Source of the DNA: an uncultured beta proteobacterium | GTDB lineage: Bacteria; Pseudomonadota; Gammaproteobacteria; Burkholderiales; Burkholderiaceae_C | Length of the DNA stretch: 33,110 nt | NCBI GenBank assembly: GCA_903905735.1 | Contig: CAIVHU010000172.1 | Location: forward strand, 1-33,110 | Direction of reading: 5' to 3' | In this document: in pieces, positions 14,818 to 23,162 of the stretch | Numbering within the stretch: the stretch's first letter is position 1 | How the letters are laid out: every line of letters starts with the position of its first letter | Notes under the pieces: generated by a model | What the model was told of the DNA's origin: nothing | Databases searched by the model: none | The model's input: the letters and a program-made list of their open reading frames with translations, nothing else | Position numbers and translations under genes: made by a program

Positions 14818-15645
14818 CTATTTTGGGGACCTCAAATTCCGCAGCCTAGCCTGCAGGGCAGCCGCATTGATGACCCCGAAGTGCGCGTCCACCCGCTGAC
14901 CACGGGCATCAAAAAACAGCGTGGTGGGCACGCCTTTGGAACCCACAGCGGGCCCCAGAGCGCGGCTGGCATCGATCCATACGTTGCCCAGGTTCAGCCC
15001 TGAGCGCTGCAAATAGGCCTGAATCACCTGCGCTGACTCGCCTTGGTTGACAAAGACAAACTGGATATCAGGCGTTTGCCGCTGGGCGGCTGCCAGGTCC
15101 GGCATCTCGGAGCGACAGGGCCCACACCAGGTGGCCCACAGGTTGACCACCGTGGGTTTGCCAGCCAGAACGTCAGGCAGGCTGCGCGTTTGCCCGCTCT
15201 GCAAGTCGGCCAGGACAACCGCTGAGAGGCTTGGGCGAGCATCACCCTGATCAACCAACCATACCGCCACACTGCCCGCCGACCACAAAGCCAGGCCTGC
15301 CAGCGCCGCCTGCCCTGCAGGCCGTCGCACCATCGGCCACCGCCGCGCTTGCCAGAGCAGCCACAGGCTAGACGCCAGCAGCCCGGTCATGAAAGACCAC
15401 CCCCCGTCGCGCAGATCGATCAACGCCCAGGGCGTGGCCGCGTAGGCAGAGGTGTATTGCAAAACGTAGCCGACGCGCGCCGCCAGCAGGCCCAGCCAGA
15501 GGGCGTTCCACAGGCTGCTTTCTGCCTTGACGCGCCAATCTTGGGGAGCTAACCGCCCGGCCAGGCTGGCGGCCACCCACGCAGACGACAGCACCAGCAA
15601 AGGAGCCACCGGCACGGCCAGCGGCCCGACAGACACCGACAACAT
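14818..15645 (-). CDS. Membrane TlpA-like thioredoxin with Lgt-like N-terminal domain
   Basis: The 275-residue protein has two parts. Residues of about 1-135 form several membrane helices resembling the N-terminal half of prolipoprotein diacylglyceryl transferase: LLAARVGYVLQYTSAY parallels the GARLGYVLFY segment of Lgt, and GGWSFMTGLL parallels the GGMSFHGGL motif, but the catalytic histidine is replaced (Met86-Thr87). Residues of about 140-275 are a TlpA/ResA-type thioredoxin domain with the redox motif W170-ATWC174-GPC177 and the cis-proline segment KGVPTTLFF. The thioredoxin domain should face the periplasm and reduce disulfides, for example in cytochrome c maturation. No ribosome binding site precedes the ATG at 15645, and the terminator of the upstream gene lies only 5 bases before it. 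Confidence 0.82.
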   Translation of the reverse strand: MLSVSVGPLAVPVAPLLVLSSAWVAASLAGRLAPQDWRVKAESSLWNALWLGLLAARVGYVLQYTSAYAATPWALIDLRDGGWSFMTGLLASSLWLLWQARRWPMVRRPAGQAALAGLALWSAGSVAVWLVDQGDARPSLSAVVLADLQSGQTRSLPDVLAGKPTVVNLWATWCGPCRSEMPDLAAAQRQTPDIQFVFVNQGESAQVIQAYLQRSGLNLGNVWIDASRALGPAVGSKGVPTTLFFDARGQRVDAHFGVINAAALQARLRNLRSPK

Positions 15646-15650
15646 GGGTC

Positions 15651-15675
15651 AAAAAGCGCCTGCGTCTCAGGCGCT
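15651..15675 (-). terminator. Rho-independent terminator overlapping an MFS stop codon
   Basis: On the minus strand the perfect 8-bp stem AGCGCCTG / CAGGCGCT with a 5-base loop is followed by TTTTT. The TGA stop of the upstream MFS gene (15667-15669) lies in the loop/stem, and the thioredoxin ATG (15645) starts right after the T-run. Confidence 0.65.
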
Positions 15676-17052
15676 GGCCGCCTTGACGGTCGCGTTGTTT
15701 TTGCGCAAGCCCAGCGACACCAGCAACATGCCTGCCATCAATACCGCCACTACCTCATAGGCCACGCTGAAACCTGCAGCACCACTGCCACTGAAATCAG
15801 CCAGGGCACCAATGGCAGCGGCTGACAGCAGGGTGCCCACGCTGGTGAAAATGTTGATCAGACCTTGCGCTGTACCGCGATAGGCCAGTGGCGCCTCTTC
15901 GATGGCGATGGTACGCAGCGCACCGCTCACCACCACCCCCACACCCAGTCCCACCGGCATGGTCGAAATCAGAAACCCCCACAAACCCAGACTTGTGAAC
16001 GAGCTGGCACCGTAACCCACGCTCAGCAAGGCAAACCCGAACACGATCAGGGTGCGTGCGCCCAGACGGTTGAGCAGGCGGCCTGAACCCATGGAGCCAA
16101 GGATGGAGCACACCACCATCGGCAGCAGCACAAAACCGGCGTTTTGCCGCGCCACGCCATAAGCCAGCGTGGCGATGGAGGTCAGAAAAATCACGCTGCC
16201 CATGCCAAAACCAGCACCCAGGGTCAGGAAATAGGTCAGCGACAGCTGCCGGTTGGCAAAAATCGAGATGGGAATCAGCGGCTGCTCGGCACGCTTTTCA
16301 ATCCACAGGAACAGCGGGAAGAGCACCACCATGGCAGCCAGCGTGGCGGGCCACACCACCATCCCACTGATATCGTCAAACACCCTGGTGACTGTGGCCA
16401 CCAACGATGTCAAAAACAGAAACAAAACCACGATGCCACGCACGTCCAGCGAGGGCAATACCCCTGATCGGGTCTGTGTCGGCAATGCACGCGCCCCCAA
16501 ATACAGCACATACGCCGCAATCGGCAGGTTGGCCAAAAAGATCCAGTGCCAGCTCAAGGTCACCATGACCACACCGGCCAGAGGTGGCCCCAGCACGAAA
16601 GCCATGCCGTAGGTGGCACCAATCAAGCCCAATGCCCGGCCCCGCTCCTTGGGGGGCAGTGCATCGGCAATGACCGCACTGGCGGTCGGAATGATGCCGC
16701 CCCCGCCAATGCCCTGAATGACCCGGCCAGCGACCACCGCCCAAAAGGTCGGTGCCAGGGCGATGATCAGCGAGCCCAAGGCAAACAACGAGATGCTCAT
16801 CAGATACACCGGGCGGCGGCCGTAGCGGTCACCCAGGCTGGCCAGCGGTGCGGTGCTGCTCAGCGAGGCCAGGATGAAAGCAATCATCACCAGACCCACA
16901 CGACGGTTATCAACCTGAAAAGCCTCGCGCAGGGCAGGAATGGCCGGCGCAATGATGGCCGTATCCAGCGCTGACATAAAGACACCGATAAACAGAACCG
17001 TCATCAGTCGCCGGTACTCGGGTGTACCGGCCGGTATGGAAGCAGACGACAT
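15667..17052 (-). CDS. MFS drug-exporter-like transporter (DHA2/14-TM type)
   Basis: From ATG 17052 the product has 461 residues with 12-14 hydrophobic segments. It starts with LMTVLFIGVFMSALDTAIIAPAIPAL, the usual first helix of DHA1/DHA2 multidrug exporters. Loop 2-3 has GDRYGRRPVYL, and helix 5 carries the drug-antiporter motif C-like GATYGMAFVLGPPLAGVV. The IEKRAEQPLIPISIFANRQ segment between the two halves is also typical of EmrB/QacA relatives. The substrate is unknown. A -10-like TATACA (17103-17098 on the minus strand) could be its promoter, since the upstream HAD gene ends 163 bases away. Alternative start: 17076, eight residues longer. Its own terminator overlaps the stop codon. Confidence 0.87.
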   Translation of the reverse strand: MSSASIPAGTPEYRRLMTVLFIGVFMSALDTAIIAPAIPALREAFQVDNRRVGLVMIAFILASLSSTAPLASLGDRYGRRPVYLMSISLFALGSLIIALAPTFWAVVAGRVIQGIGGGGIIPTASAVIADALPPKERGRALGLIGATYGMAFVLGPPLAGVVMVTLSWHWIFLANLPIAAYVLYLGARALPTQTRSGVLPSLDVRGIVVLFLFLTSLVATVTRVFDDISGMVVWPATLAAMVVLFPLFLWIEKRAEQPLIPISIFANRQLSLTYFLTLGAGFGMGSVIFLTSIATLAYGVARQNAGFVLLPMVVCSILGSMGSGRLLNRLGARTLIVFGFALLSVGYGASSFTSLGLWGFLISTMPVGLGVGVVVSGALRTIAIEEAPLAYRGTAQGLINIFTSVGTLLSAAAIGALADFSGSGAAGFSVAYEVVAVLMAGMLLVSLGLRKNNATVKAASA

Positions 17053-17215
17053 CAAAACCCCGCTAAATGCAAACAAGTCACTCGAAACCCCAGGCAGTGT
17101 ATAGTTTTTGAAGGTTTTTATCCGTCAGTGCCAGCCATTCCGGGCGCGCCAGTCGGGCACTTACCGCACATCCAGCCCCTGCGTCAGAGCCGAAGGTGCG
17201 ATCAAACCATCCGAT

Positions 17216-17818
17216 CTACTTCAAATAGTAGTCGTTGTGAATGTTGTGGATAAGAAGGACATCGATGCCCGCCATGCCGGCGTGCGCGGCAGCCTCCAGC
17301 CCCAGTTTCGAATCTTCAAACACCACACATCGCGTGGCATCAACACCCAGCAATTCGGCACAGCGCAAAAACGTGTCTGGCGCCGGCTTGGGGTTCTTGA
17401 CCTGATCAGCGCCGACCACCACGTCCAGATACTTGTCAAGACCACATTGTTTCAAGACCAGCAGCGCCTCAGGCGTGTTGGCGCCGGTGCCAATCGCCAT
17501 GGGCTTGATACCGTGGTACTTCTTCACCACGTCAATCAGCGCCGTGGGCCGAACAAAGCGGTGCAGGTTGTCGCGCACACACTGCTCCTTGAACGCGTTC
17601 ATGTCATGCACGCTGGCCTGCACCTGAACATTGAACTTCTTGATCAGAATCTCCAGCGTCTCTTTGGTCGGTACACCTGCCAAAGTCCGCATGAACGGCC
17701 CGTCGATCGGTATGCCATAGCGGTTAAGCGTGGTGGTCCAACTGAATTCGTGCAATTGGCCGCTATCGACCAAGGTGCCATCCATATCAAAAATGAGAGC
17801 TACATAGTCATCATACAT
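17216..17818 (-). CDS. HAD-family sugar phosphatase, YqaB-like
   Basis: The 200-residue protein is a HAD hydrolase of the beta-phosphoglucomutase-like subfamily. Motif I is F-D11-M-D13-GTLVDS (nucleophile Asp11), motif II lies in IGTGANTPEAL, the motif III lysine is in KNPKPAPDTF and motif IV is FEDSKLGLEAA. The N-terminus MYDDYVALIFDMDGT resembles E. coli YqaB, a fructose-1-phosphatase acting on small sugar phosphates, which supports the ATG at 17818. It is the last gene of the ara cluster, 27 bases after araA. There it may remove accumulated or misformed sugar phosphates; this role is inference. A partial dispersed repeat abuts the start codon. Confidence 0.85.
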   Translation of the reverse strand: MYDDYVALIFDMDGTLVDSGQLHEFSWTTTLNRYGIPIDGPFMRTLAGVPTKETLEILIKKFNVQVQASVHDMNAFKEQCVRDNLHRFVRPTALIDVVKKYHGIKPMAIGTGANTPEALLVLKQCGLDKYLDVVVGADQVKNPKPAPDTFLRCAELLGVDATRCVVFEDSKLGLEAAAHAGMAGIDVLLIHNIHNDYYLK

Positions 17819-17836
17819 AAGGGCTACAGCCAGAAA
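17798..17836 (+). repeat. Dispersed intergenic repeat, divergent copy D
   Basis: The segment AGCTACATAGTCATCA followed by TACATAAGGGCTACAGCC keeps the ends and the TACATAAGGGCTA core of the family but differs in the middle. It overlaps the first codons of the HAD phosphatase and most of the gap to araA. Because those codons encode residues that look conserved in YqaB, only the 17814-17830 part is a firm match. Confidence 0.45.
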
Positions 17837-17845
17837 ACTCTGGTA

Positions 17846-19348
17846 TCAGAGCCCCTGGTTCAAGTGGTAATAGGCAGCATTGTGGCGCAGCTCGGTTTTG
17901 AAACCACGCACCGTGGTGTCGGCACCGATCACCACCGCCTCGATGCCCGCCATTTCTGCCAGGTCCATGGCCTCATCAGAAGTGATGCCCTGGGTGTAGG
18001 TGCTGTGATGGGCACCACCGGCATGAATCCAGGCGGCGGCGGCTATCGGCAGGCTGGGGCGCGGCTGCCACAAGGCTTTGGCCACTGGCAAATTCGGCAA
18101 CTCTTGCGCGGGCGTGACGGTATCGACCTCGTTGACGATCATCCGGAAACGCGTGCCGATGTCGATGACCGAGATATTGATGGCTGGCCCGGCCTTGCCG
18201 GTGAAGAGCAGGCGCGCAATGTCATTGCGACACCCAATGGTGTGTAAATGCACTTCCAGCTTCGGACGGGCAGCGGCAATCGACGGGCAGACTTCAAGCA
18301 TGTGCGCGCCCAAGACCTGGCCGACAAACCCAAAGTTGTAGGTGTAATCCTCCATGAATGAGGTGCCGCCGCTGCGGCCCTTGGACATGACTTTGGCGAT
18401 GCGCACCATGGCCGACGTCTTCCAGTCTCCTTCACCGCCGTAGCCAAAACCCTGACTCATCAGGCGCTGGGTGGCCAGGCCGGGCAAATTCGTCAGGCCC
18501 GTCAGATTCTCAAAACAATTGGTGAAGGCTCCAAAACCGCCATCCGTCAAAAACTTGTGCATGCCAAGCTCCAGGCGGGCCTCGTTTTGCAGCATCTTGA
18601 ACTGGTGCGGGTCGGCCAGCAGCGTGTGTGACACCTCATAGTCCGACTTGTAGATCTCGATTTGACTCGCCACCTGCTCATCGGTCACCGCATCCACCAT
18701 CTCTTTCAAGTCGCCCAAGCCAAACGCGTGCACCTCGTAGCCAAACTGGATCTGCGCCGAGACCTTGTCGCCTTCGGTCACGGCCACCTGGCGCATGTTG
18801 TCGCCAAAGCGCGCCACTTTCAGGCTCTGGCTCTCGGCCCAACCCATGGCCACGCGACACCAACTGTCGATGTCAGCTTGCACACGGGCATCAGCCCAAT
18901 GCCCGACCACCACCTTGCGGTCTTGCCGCAGGCGTGTACAGATGTGGCCGAATTCGCGGTCGCCGTGGGCGCTCTGGTTCAGGTTCATGAAGTGCATGTT
19001 GATGTCCGCAAACGGCAGTTCGGCGCTGAACTGGGTATGCAGGTGCATGTAGGGCTTGCTCAGGGCCTTCAGGCCTGCAATCCACATCTTGGCCGGTGAA
19101 AAAGTGTGCATCCACAGGATCACACCGACACAGTTGGGGTCACTATTGGCGGCCTGGCAGACCGCCAGAATATCGCCGGGCGAAGTGACTGTGTCTTTGG
19201 CAATGACCTTGATCGGGATGGTCTCTGATGCAGTCAGACTGTTGGCGATGGTCTGGCTGTTTTCAGCCACTTGCGCCAGCACGCCGGGGCCGTACAGGTG
19301 TTGAGAGCCGGTGATCAGCCAGACTTCTTTGTTCTCGTATATCTTCAT
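17846..19348 (-). CDS. araA: L-arabinose isomerase
   Basis: AraA converts L-arabinose to L-ribulose, the first step of the isomerase pathway, using manganese in the cytoplasm. From the ATG at 19348 the product is exactly 500 residues, the same as E. coli AraA. It begins with [17 protein letters not shown], and the metal/active-site residues are visible: E306 (GYGGEGDWK), E333 (FMEDYTY), H349 ([12 protein letters not shown]) and H448 (GGAHHST). The reading frame is open 132 codons further upstream, but this is out-of-frame shadow of araD. GAGGAAC precedes the ATG. It lies 38 bases after araD and 27 bases before the HAD gene. Confidence 0.98.
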   Translation of the reverse strand: MKIYENKEVWLITGSQHLYGPGVLAQVAENSQTIANSLTASETIPIKVIAKDTVTSPGDILAVCQAANSDPNCVGVILWMHTFSPAKMWIAGLKALSKPYMHLHTQFSAELPFADINMHFMNLNQSAHGDREFGHICTRLRQDRKVVVGHWADARVQADIDSWCRVAMGWAESQSLKVARFGDNMRQVAVTEGDKVSAQIQFGYEVHAFGLGDLKEMVDAVTDEQVASQIEIYKSDYEVSHTLLADPHQFKMLQNEARLELGMHKFLTDGGFGAFTNCFENLTGLTNLPGLATQRLMSQGFGYGGEGDWKTSAMVRIAKVMSKGRSGGTSFMEDYTYNFGFVGQVLGAHMLEVCPSIAAARPKLEVHLHTIGCRNDIARLLFTGKAGPAINISVIDIGTRFRMIVNEVDTVTPAQELPNLPVAKALWQPRPSLPIAAAAWIHAGGAHHSTYTQGITSDEAMDLAEMAGIEAVVIGADTTVRGFKTELRHNAAYYHLNQGL

Positions 19349-19386
19349 GGGGTGTTCCTCAACAGTTGGCCACTGGGTCACAGTGC

Positions 19387-20079
19387 CTAGGTTTGTCCGT
19401 AATACGCGTTCTTGCCATGTTTGCGCAAAAAATGCTTGTCGATGATGGCCTGCTTCAAAGGCTGGATGCCGGGGTGCAGGGTCTGGGTCAGATAGGCCAT
19501 GTGCGCCACCTCTTCCAGAATCACCGCGTGGTACACCGCCTTGGCGGCATCCTTGCCCCAGGTGAACGGGCCATGACCGGCGACGATGACCATGGGGGAC
19601 TCGTCGGGGTTTCGGCTTTTGAAGCAGTCGGTGATTTGCACCCCGGTTTCTTCTTCGTAATCGCGCTGGATCTGCGCATCTGTGATGACCGCTGTGCAAG
19701 GAATGTCGCCATAAACGAAGTCGGCATGCGTAGTGCCTAGACAAGGAATGGCCAACTGCGCCTGCGCCCAGGCCGTGGCAAAGGTGGAATGGGTATGGGT
19801 CACACCACCAATGTGGTCAAAGTGCCGGTACAGGTGAGTGTGCGTGCGTGTGTCGGAAGACGGTTTGAGGCGCCCCTCCACAACAACGTTGTCGAGATCA
19901 ACAACCACCATGTCCTCGGGGCTCAAGTCAGCGTACGGGACGCCACTGGGCTTGATGGCAATGACACCTTTGGCACGGTCAATTTCCGACACATTGCCGA
20001 AGTTGTAAACCACCAGATTGCGCCGGTCCAATTCCATGTTGGCCTCAAAGGCCGCACGTTTAAGTTCGTTGTAACTCAT
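19387..20079 (-). CDS. araD: L-ribulose-5-phosphate 4-epimerase
   Basis: AraD epimerises L-ribulose 5-phosphate to D-xylulose 5-phosphate, which enters the pentose phosphate pathway. The 230-residue protein is a class II aldolase relative with zinc ligands H95 and H97 ([11 protein letters not shown]) and H169 ([10 protein letters not shown]), catalytic D120 (TTHADF) and a C-terminal tyrosine region (KNAYYGQ). Phosphate-binding residues lie in SSDTRTH and KPSGV. The start codon overlaps the araB stop (ATGA), and AAAGGA in the end of araB is the ribosome binding site, so the two are translationally coupled. Length and motifs equal those of E. coli AraD (231 residues). Confidence 0.97.
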   Translation of the reverse strand: MSYNELKRAAFEANMELDRRNLVVYNFGNVSEIDRAKGVIAIKPSGVPYADLSPEDMVVVDLDNVVVEGRLKPSSDTRTHTHLYRHFDHIGGVTHTHSTFATAWAQAQLAIPCLGTTHADFVYGDIPCTAVITDAQIQRDYEEETGVQITDCFKSRNPDESPMVIVAGHGPFTWGKDAAKAVYHAVILEEVAHMAYLTQTLHPGIQPLKQAIIDKHFLRKHGKNAYYGQT

Positions 20080-21743
20080 GGCATCCTTTCATTGACGTAG
20101 GCACCCAAATGCTGGTAGCGGGCGTAAAGCTTTTCATAGGCCAGCGCGGCCTCGGCGTTGGGCACATAGGTTTTGCAGACCGGTGAAGCCATGACTGCCT
20201 GAGCGCTGGCCACGCTGTCATACACACCACCGACCGTGGCAGCAAAGATGGCGGCACCCAGTGCACAACTCTGTTCACTGTCCAGCACGTCAATCGGGCA
20301 GTTCCAGACATCAGCGCAGACCTGCATGACAAAGTCGGATTTTTTGGAGACGCCCCCAATCACCACCACGGAATTGATCGCAACTCCTTCGTCCTTGAAG
20401 CGCTCGATGATGGCGCGGGCACCAAAGGCCGTGGCTTCCACCAGGGCACGAAACACCTGCGGTGCCTGGCTGCCCATCTTCAAACCGGTAATGGCCATGG
20501 CCACCGTCTGGTCGGCATCTGGCGTGCGCCGGCCATTGACCCAATCCAACGCGGTGATGCCAGCCTCACCGACCGCCAGCTTGGCTGCCTCGACGCCCAG
20601 CGCGACCAGTGTCTGGTCTTCAATTTCTTGAATGAGCTGCTGTTTGGTGGCCTTGTCGATCAAGGCGCTGCGATGCAGCAGGTGCGTGGTTGGCCAGTTG
20701 ACCAGATTGCGAAACCATGCATAGAGGTCTCCAAACGCCGACTGCCCGGCCTCCAGCCCCACCAGGCCTGGCATCACCGAGCCATCCACCTGGCCGCAGA
20801 TGCCCCGTACCGTCTTGTCGCCAATATCGGTATAGCCTGCCACGGTGATGTCACAGGTGGACGTGCCCATGATTTTGGTCAACACCCCAGGTTTGACGTT
20901 AGCCGCCACTGCGCCCATGTGGGCATCAAAGGCTCCAAAACCGACCGGTGTCCCGACGGGCAAGCCGAGCTTGCCCGCCCACTCTTCAGTGAGTCCCCCG
21001 CATAACTGGTCGGCGGTAAACGTCTCCACAGGCAGGCGGTCGCGCAAGCCACCCAACAGGGGGTCAATGCCTGCAAAGAAAGCATCCGGTGGATAACCAC
21101 CCCAGCTCGCATGCCACATCAACTTATGCCCGGTGGCGCAGCGCCCCATGCGCAATTGCGCAGGATGGGTGGTGCCGGTCACCACGGCGGAAATCCAATC
21201 ACAGTGTTCAACCCAGACATAGGCCGCCCGGGCAACGGCCGGGTCAGCCCGCATGACGTGCAACGCCTTGGCCCAGTACCACTCGGAGGAATAAATGCCA
21301 CCCTCATATTTCAGGTAGTTTTCTTCAGCAGCTTGCGCCGCAAAGGTGATCTCCCGGGCCTCCTTGACAGACGTGTGGTCCTTCCACAGGACAAACATGG
21401 CATTGGGGTTATCTGCAAATTCAGGCAGCAACGCCAGCGCTACGCCTTCACGATCCAAGGCCACCGGCGTAGAACCAGTGGTGTCAAAACTTAGTCCCAC
21501 CACTTGCTGTGCAGCTCTCGGCGGGGCTTGGCGCCACAGGCTCTGAACAGCCTCGATCAGACCGTCGGTGTAATCCAGTGGGTGCTGACGAAACTGATCT
21601 TTGGCCGGGACGCAAAAGAGTCCTTTGCTCCAGCGCGGGTAGTACACGACCGTACTTGCCACTTCGTGGCCCGTCAGGGCATCCACCAGCAAAGCCCTGA
21701 CCGAATCACTGCCGTAATCCAGGCCCAATGCATAAGAGGTCAT
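20076..21743 (-). CDS. araB: L-ribulokinase
   Basis: AraB phosphorylates L-ribulose to L-ribulose 5-phosphate with ATP. The 555-residue product is an FGGY-family kinase. The N-terminal phosphate-binding segment is ALGLDYGSDSVRALLVD, AraB-typical sequences follow (VVYYPRWSKG, SFDTTGSTPVALDREG, GFGAFDAHMGAVAANVKPG), and the C-terminal domain ends with VVIGGVSKKSDFVMQVCAD and LGAAIFAA. E. coli AraB has 566 residues. It is the first gene of an araB-araD-araA-HAD run, an order that differs from E. coli araBAD. A 258-bp region with a possible promoter and terminator-like hairpin separates it from galK upstream, so the ara genes may be controlled partly on their own. Confidence 0.96.
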   Translation of the reverse strand: MTSYALGLDYGSDSVRALLVDALTGHEVASTVVYYPRWSKGLFCVPAKDQFRQHPLDYTDGLIEAVQSLWRQAPPRAAQQVVGLSFDTTGSTPVALDREGVALALLPEFADNPNAMFVLWKDHTSVKEAREITFAAQAAEENYLKYEGGIYSSEWYWAKALHVMRADPAVARAAYVWVEHCDWISAVVTGTTHPAQLRMGRCATGHKLMWHASWGGYPPDAFFAGIDPLLGGLRDRLPVETFTADQLCGGLTEEWAGKLGLPVGTPVGFGAFDAHMGAVAANVKPGVLTKIMGTSTCDITVAGYTDIGDKTVRGICGQVDGSVMPGLVGLEAGQSAFGDLYAWFRNLVNWPTTHLLHRSALIDKATKQQLIQEIEDQTLVALGVEAAKLAVGEAGITALDWVNGRRTPDADQTVAMAITGLKMGSQAPQVFRALVEATAFGARAIIERFKDEGVAINSVVVIGGVSKKSDFVMQVCADVWNCPIDVLDSEQSCALGAAIFAATVGGVYDSVASAQAVMASPVCKTYVPNAEAALAYEKLYARYQHLGAYVNERMP

Positions 21744-21828
21744 AAAACACCCAGGAATGAATCAAAACCATGAACTCCGATAAGGCTGCCGGGACGGGCA
21801 TCCCGCACTGAAGCCACGGGGTTCACCT

Positions 21829-21892
21829 AAGAAAAATAGGCTCTTCGGCCTTCAGTGAGGGGCTTGTACATCCGGTCAAATGCCGAAGAGCC
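21829..21892 (-). terminator. Terminator-like hairpin between galK and araB
   Basis: On the minus strand GGCTCTTCGGC (21892-21882) pairs perfectly with GCCGAAGAGCC (21849-21839) across a 32-base loop and is followed by TATTTTTCTT. It may end galK transcription, or, if the promoter at 21926-21954 is real, act as an attenuator in the araB leader. Confidence 0.5.
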
Positions 21893-21925
21893 AGCGCATG
21901 ATACCGAGCGAACTCATGTTCATCC

Positions 21926-21954
21926 AATAGAGATTAGGACAGTATCTATATCAA
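21926..21954 (-). promoter_or_regulatory. Candidate promoter of araB (minus strand)
   Basis: On the minus strand TTGATA (21954-21949) and TCTATT (21931-21926) are separated by exactly 17 bases, matching the sigma-70 consensus at 5 of 6 and 4 of 6 positions. Transcription would start near 21919, about 175 bases before araB. Confidence 0.35.
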
Positions 21955-22001
21955 TAAACACATGCCTTGCACCTCAAGTGCCAGCAGGTCTCAGGGTACT
22001 T

Positions 22002-23162
22002 TCAAGTCAATGGACCAGCACCGGCAGAGGCCTGGCAAACATAGACTGTGCCAGACTCGCCAGTCGGCGCGCGATAGTGTCTGGCCACGGCTTGCCGCAC
22101 TGATTCGACACGGTCCAGCGGCAACAGCGCCACGGCGCAACCACCGAAGCCACCGCCGGTCATGCGAGCACCCCCCACCGGCCCGATGGCGCTCTGCAAG
22201 ATCGCCACCAACTGATCCACAGCAGGCGCGGTAATCTCGAAGTCGTCACGCATCGAGTCGTGCGAGGCCGCCATCAGCAAACCCATGCCACGCAAATCAC
22301 CAGCAGCCAGGGCTTCGGCGGCATCAAGGGTGCGCTGGTTCTCGGTCACGATGTGGCGGGCACGGCGCCGCACAATGCCATCCAGATCACCGGCATTGGC
22401 CTGCAGCCGTGCAAGGCTCAGATCCCGCAAGGCCATCACGCCGTAATGACGGGCGGCCGCTTCACATTGCTTGCGCCGGGTGTTGTATTCGCTGCCAACT
22501 AGGCCCCGGCGCACCCGTGAGTGAACAATCATCACTGCCACATCTGGTGGCATCGGCACAGCACGCGTTTCGTGCGAGCGGCAATCAATCAGCAGGGCGC
22601 TGCCTGCTTCCCCGCGCGCAGAAACCAACTGATCCATGATGCCGCAGTTGCAGCCGACAAATCGGTTTTCCGCTCGCTGTGCAATCAATGCCATGTCGGT
22701 GGGACTCAAATCATCAAAACGCTGGAGGGTTTTGAACGCCTGGGTGACAGCCACTTCCAGCGAGGCAGAGGACGACAACCCTGCCCCTTGCGGCACATCT
22801 CCCGTCAGCGCCAGATTCGCACCCTGTAACGGCAGCCCATTCTCTTGCAGATACTTGACCACGCCGCGTACGTAATTCGGCCAGGCCCCGTCTGCCAGCG
22901 GCTGAATCGGCTGGTCGAGCCGGAATTCGTCAACCTCAGCGCCGTAGTCGGCAGCCACCACCCGCACAACGGGATCGGGGCGCGGACTGGCGGCTATCAC
23001 CGTACCGAAATTGATGGCGCAGGGCAGCACAAAGCCGTCGTTGTAATCGGTGTGTTCACCGATCAGATTGACCCGCCCTGGGGCCTGTACCCAGGTTTGC
23101 GGCGGTTGTCCGTAAGCGACTTCAAAAGCGTGCGTGGCAACTCGTTTCAGGGCTGGGGACAT
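22002..23162 (-). CDS. galK: Galactokinase
   Basis: GalK phosphorylates alpha-D-galactose to galactose 1-phosphate, the first committed Leloir step. The 386-residue product is a GHMP kinase with the galactokinase signature [19 protein letters not shown] at about 29-47, the ATP-binding [18 protein letters not shown] at about 121-138, the region with [22 protein letters not shown] that contains the catalytic Asp, and the C-terminal [13 protein letters not shown] motif. E. coli GalK has 382 residues. The ATG at 23162 overlaps the end of galT by 16 bases, implying coupled translation in a galT-galK order. No galE or galM adjoins directly; a galM homologue lies at 31.3 kb. Confidence 0.96.
   Translation of the reverse strand: MSPALKRVATHAFEVAYGQPPQTWVQAPGRVNLIGEHTDYNDGFVLPCAINFGTVIAASPRPDPVVRVVAADYGAEVDEFRLDQPIQPLADGAWPNYVRGVVKYLQENGLPLQGANLALTGDVPQGAGLSSSASLEVAVTQAFKTLQRFDDLSPTDMALIAQRAENRFVGCNCGIMDQLVSARGEAGSALLIDCRSHETRAVPMPPDVAVMIVHSRVRRGLVGSEYNTRRKQCEAAARHYGVMALRDLSLARLQANAGDLDGIVRRRARHIVTENQRTLDAAEALAAGDLRGMGLLMAASHDSMRDDFEITAPAVDQLVAILQSAIGPVGGARMTGGGFGGCAVALLPLDRVESVRQAVARHYRAPTGESGTVYVCQASAGAGPLT

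Larger units (their letters stand above)
21744..22001 (-). promoter_or_regulatory. Structured galK-araB spacer, candidate araB leader
   Basis: All flanking genes read leftwards, so this 258-bp spacer can be transcribed through from galK or hold a promoter of its own. It contains a promoter-like pair (21926-21954), an 11-bp inverted repeat followed by a T-rich run (21829-21892), and an 8-bp inverted repeat CACTGAAG (21850-21857) / CTTCAGTG (21806-21813), named on the minus strand, that would enclose the downstream arm of the first hairpin. A small CGGGA/TCCCG hairpin lies at about 21789-21805. No credible reading frame was found in it. Confidence 0.5.

Noticed and set aside
17108..18247. 379-codon plus-strand open frame
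   Set aside because: It is antisense to the HAD phosphatase and araA, both clearly real; no recognisable domain.
19349..19744. N-terminal extension of the araA frame
   Set aside because: It overlaps araD in another frame and the 500-residue version starts exactly where E. coli AraA does.
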